The notes under the pieces are model-generated. The model ran no database searches, was not told where the DNA came from, and was given only the letters and a program-made list of their open reading frames with translations. Source: Gymnothorax reevesii (lineage: Eukaryota > Chordata > Actinopteri > Anguilliformes > Muraenidae). From it: a DNA stretch of 64,000 bases. Shown one piece after another: positions 62,144 through 64,000 of this stretch (its first letter is position 1; each line of letters starts with the position of its first letter). Made by a program: the position numbers and the translations under genes. The DNA lies in contig CM056577.1 of the NCBI GenBank assembly GCA_029721435.1, positions 30,348,719 to 30,412,718 on the forward strand, given 5' to 3'.

Positions 62144-62533
62144 CCTGTGTGTAATGTGGTATTGACCTTTTTTGTTAAGCCCAGTCTGGAGCTAGGTTTG
62201 GACATGTCCTGGGCATGTCTGAGAGGGGAAAGTCCCAGAGAATTTAAAAAAAAAAAGTTTAAAAGTCTCCTTATATAAAGTAGTGGGAGAAATTGCAAGA
62301 ATAAGGATACATTTGACCAGACCTGTCACTCTTTTCAAGACCTGTGAAATTTTTTTGTGGATTTTTGCCTGTGTTGGAGCATTTCCCTGTCCCAGAACAT
62401 CATCAAGCAACCCCATCTCAAGGGACTGTATATATTTTTGTCAGTTGTCAGTCTTTGTTTAATTAAATTTGTTTAAGTTTTAAAATTTTGTCTGTCATCC
62501 CTTGCTATCTGATACAAATTGGGGCCATAACAT
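62144..62533 (+). repeat. LTR-like repeat, copy 2
   Basis: A plus-strand copy of the repeat at 32,292-32,735. 'ccttatataaagtagtggga' (about 62,270) gives a TATA-like box. The end is 'gtctgtcatcccttgctatc' then 'aattggggccataaca' at 62,517-62,532. The order would fit a promoter-bearing LTR; no coding part adjoins. Confidence 0.4.
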
Positions 62534-63659
62534 GTGTGAGGTCAAAGTGACATCCATGGCATACAGCTATGTTGTGAAGCATGCAACATGCCACAGAGAA
62601 TGCACTGACACTCTCAGGGCTGTCAGGACCAGTTGCTATTATAAGTGCCAACTGCCTTTGATCAGACATCAGGACAATCGATATAGATACTATACTTTAT
62701 GTGCTGATTCAGATAGTTGCATTAAATAGTTGTTGCTGTAATTATTCATTGCATTGAAATGTGCCTGACATTCTGGAAACCTGCCTGTGAGGTTTCGGTG
62801 AAGTGTGCACACTGTGTGCCGGTCAGCCAAATTACCACTGCTCAGAAAGTAAACCAGGTTGGAGCTGGCAAGCGCTCTGCGTACTTTCGGCGGAGCCTTT
62901 GGCACGAAATTGTCACTGCGTCTTGATGAATATGTGGCAACTCCCCCTACTGCGCCACAACCATGTTATAAATTGTAACAGAAAAAGCAAAACTCTGTCA
63001 AAACCCGCCATGTCAAGGCGGAAAACTGTCACCTCACTGTCATCAGCCAATGTGGAAATGTGATTCCGTTCTCATTTGCTAGAAAGAATCACAGTCGAGC
63101 TTTTAAAACCTGTTCAGCTTTTGTTTTCTCTAATTCAAGATGCAGACTCAAGTTTCGTTTTGATCACAGAAAATGCAAAAAAATCTCCTCGTGAGGGTTC
63201 AAAAAGGATGCTCCTCAAACTTGAAAGGTAAGGAACACTATTATGAGTTCGAATGATATCCTTGGGTGTCTTAAAATGCATTTCTTGCATGTAGAGTGGG
63301 TCCTGAGTCAAATACCTTCACCAATTAAACAACAGGGCTGGTTTAAACACTGTCAAAACCTGCTAAATTTCCACTCCACTTTCAAAACCTGCAAAGTCAA
63401 AACTTTGTGCTGCAAAATCAAAGTCATTTCTTTAAAAAAATAATTAATTGCCTCATGGATTATGCTACAAGGCTAATAGTTTAAAAAAAAAAAAAGTTAG
63501 CCATGTTAGCTGTGAAGAAAATTGTCTTTTTTTGAAGTTATATATTAGTGATCGGGAATAAATTATCAGTGATTTGTGCATGTGAAGGACTATAGACACT
63601 ATAAAGCCGCTCGGAACGGAAGATCTGCCGATTTTATAGCTGGTTTGAGACTTTGAAGT
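62534..63659. other. No gene seen
   Basis: Non-coding. Short frames only. An A run lies at about 63,483-63,495. Confidence 0.35.
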
Positions 63660-63713
63660 TGACCCCTCGTTTATCGCCATAGCCATATTTTTGACTGTTG
63701 TGTATTGTGTATA

Positions 63714-64000
63714 ATGCGTCCATTCGGAGGGCCGGGCAGTGGCCGAGAAGGAGAACAACAGGTGTGTGAACGTTGTAAACAAAAACCACAGGATGTAAAA
63801 CTGCATCCATCGGACATGTTGTCATGTCCAGATTGTGTAAAATTGACTGAAACACCGCTTGAAGCTGTTGGTGATCGCCATGGTGATGAAGAAACTTTGC
63901 TTGATTCTGTGTTGTGTGGTGATGACACGGCAGACGCCGCGGTCACTACAACACAGGATAAGGATGATAAGGAACTGCTGGTAAATGAACTGTTATGTTT
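63714..64000 (+). CDS. Unknown protein, N-terminal part, runs off the window
   Basis: An ATG at 63,714 (in-frame TGA upstream at 63,660) opens a frame that is still open at the window end (95 codons). The N-terminus is Gly-rich ('MRPFGGPGSGREGEQQ'), followed by Cys18-x2-Cys21 and Cys38-x2-Cys41, which could bind zinc, and then an acidic tract. A TATA-like 'ctataaag' lies at about 63,599. I do not recognise the family. A zinc-binding ORF1 of a LINE, a transposon-borne protein or a first exon of a host gene are all possible. Composition looks more protein-like than the other frames in this part. Confidence 0.4.
   Translation, partial: MRPFGGPGSGREGEQQVCERCKQKPQDVKLHPSDMLSCPDCVKLTETPLEAVGDRHGDEETLLDSVLCGDDTADAAVTTTQDKDDKELLVNELLC

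Noticed and set aside
62042..62278. 78-codon plus-strand frame near 62.1 kb
   Set aside because: It runs into the LTR-like repeat and has no motif.

Overview
The window looks like vertebrate, most likely ray-finned-fish, genomic DNA that is almost wholly transposable elements. There is no operon layout, no CRISPR and no dense coding. The recognisable families are those typical of fish genomes: several Tc1-like transposons, Tf1/sushi-type Ty3/gypsy chromoviruses, L2-like and RTE-like LINEs, a Penelope-like fragment, PIF/Harbinger and hAT elements with many MITEs, V-SINE and 5S-rRNA-derived SINEs, and (AT)n/(CA)n microsatellites. I found no host gene I could name with confidence. The best candidates are a decayed hAT-derived zinc-finger-like exon pair near 57.7-58.7 kb and an open frame running off the right edge at 63.7 kb. 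The species cannot be fixed from the sequence.

Layout, left part. 1.3-2.3 kb is an L2-like LINE tail, followed by a V-SINE fragment. 3.4-4.4 kb is an unclassified repeat with a ~131 bp tandem array. 4,970-14,578 is a three-level nest: an old Tc1-like transposon is split by an 8.1 kb minus-strand chromovirus (target duplication TCCTC), and the 3' LTR of that chromovirus is split at a TA by a 1.5 kb Tc1-like element with an uninterrupted 337-residue transposase and perfect 30 bp ends. 18.7-21.7 kb is an RTE-like LINE with an in-frame duplication inside its reverse transcriptase. 22.8-26.3 kb is a Harbinger element whose transposase gene is interrupted by a SINE and by a 1.7 kb Mutator-like foldback element, both with clean target duplications. 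A Tc1 remnant and a 5S SINE follow.

Middle part. 29.5-30.2 kb is a Penelope-like remnant. 35.3-42.9 kb holds two inverted copies of a composite element; the right copy contains a solo LTR, which contains a hAT remnant, which contains a MITE. 43.0-47.4 kb is a second, badly decayed chromovirus, this time on the plus strand, bracketed by the two halves of a V-SINE.

Right part. 49.6-54.8 kb is a block with long outer inverted repeats, a 1.5 kb tandem duplication and a nested Harbinger remnant. 57.7-58.8 kb has the hAT-derived zinc-finger-like sequence ending in a 22 bp perfect hairpin that contains AATAAA. 60.1-60.9 kb is a foldback hAT-type MITE beside a Harbinger Myb-like remnant. The window ends in an open frame with paired CxxC motifs.

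How the parts relate: apart from the intact Tc1-like transposase and the nearly intact gag-pol, the window is mainly a record of insertion order. At several places removing one insertion with its target duplication restores the reading frame of the older element, so the boundaries there are well supported.
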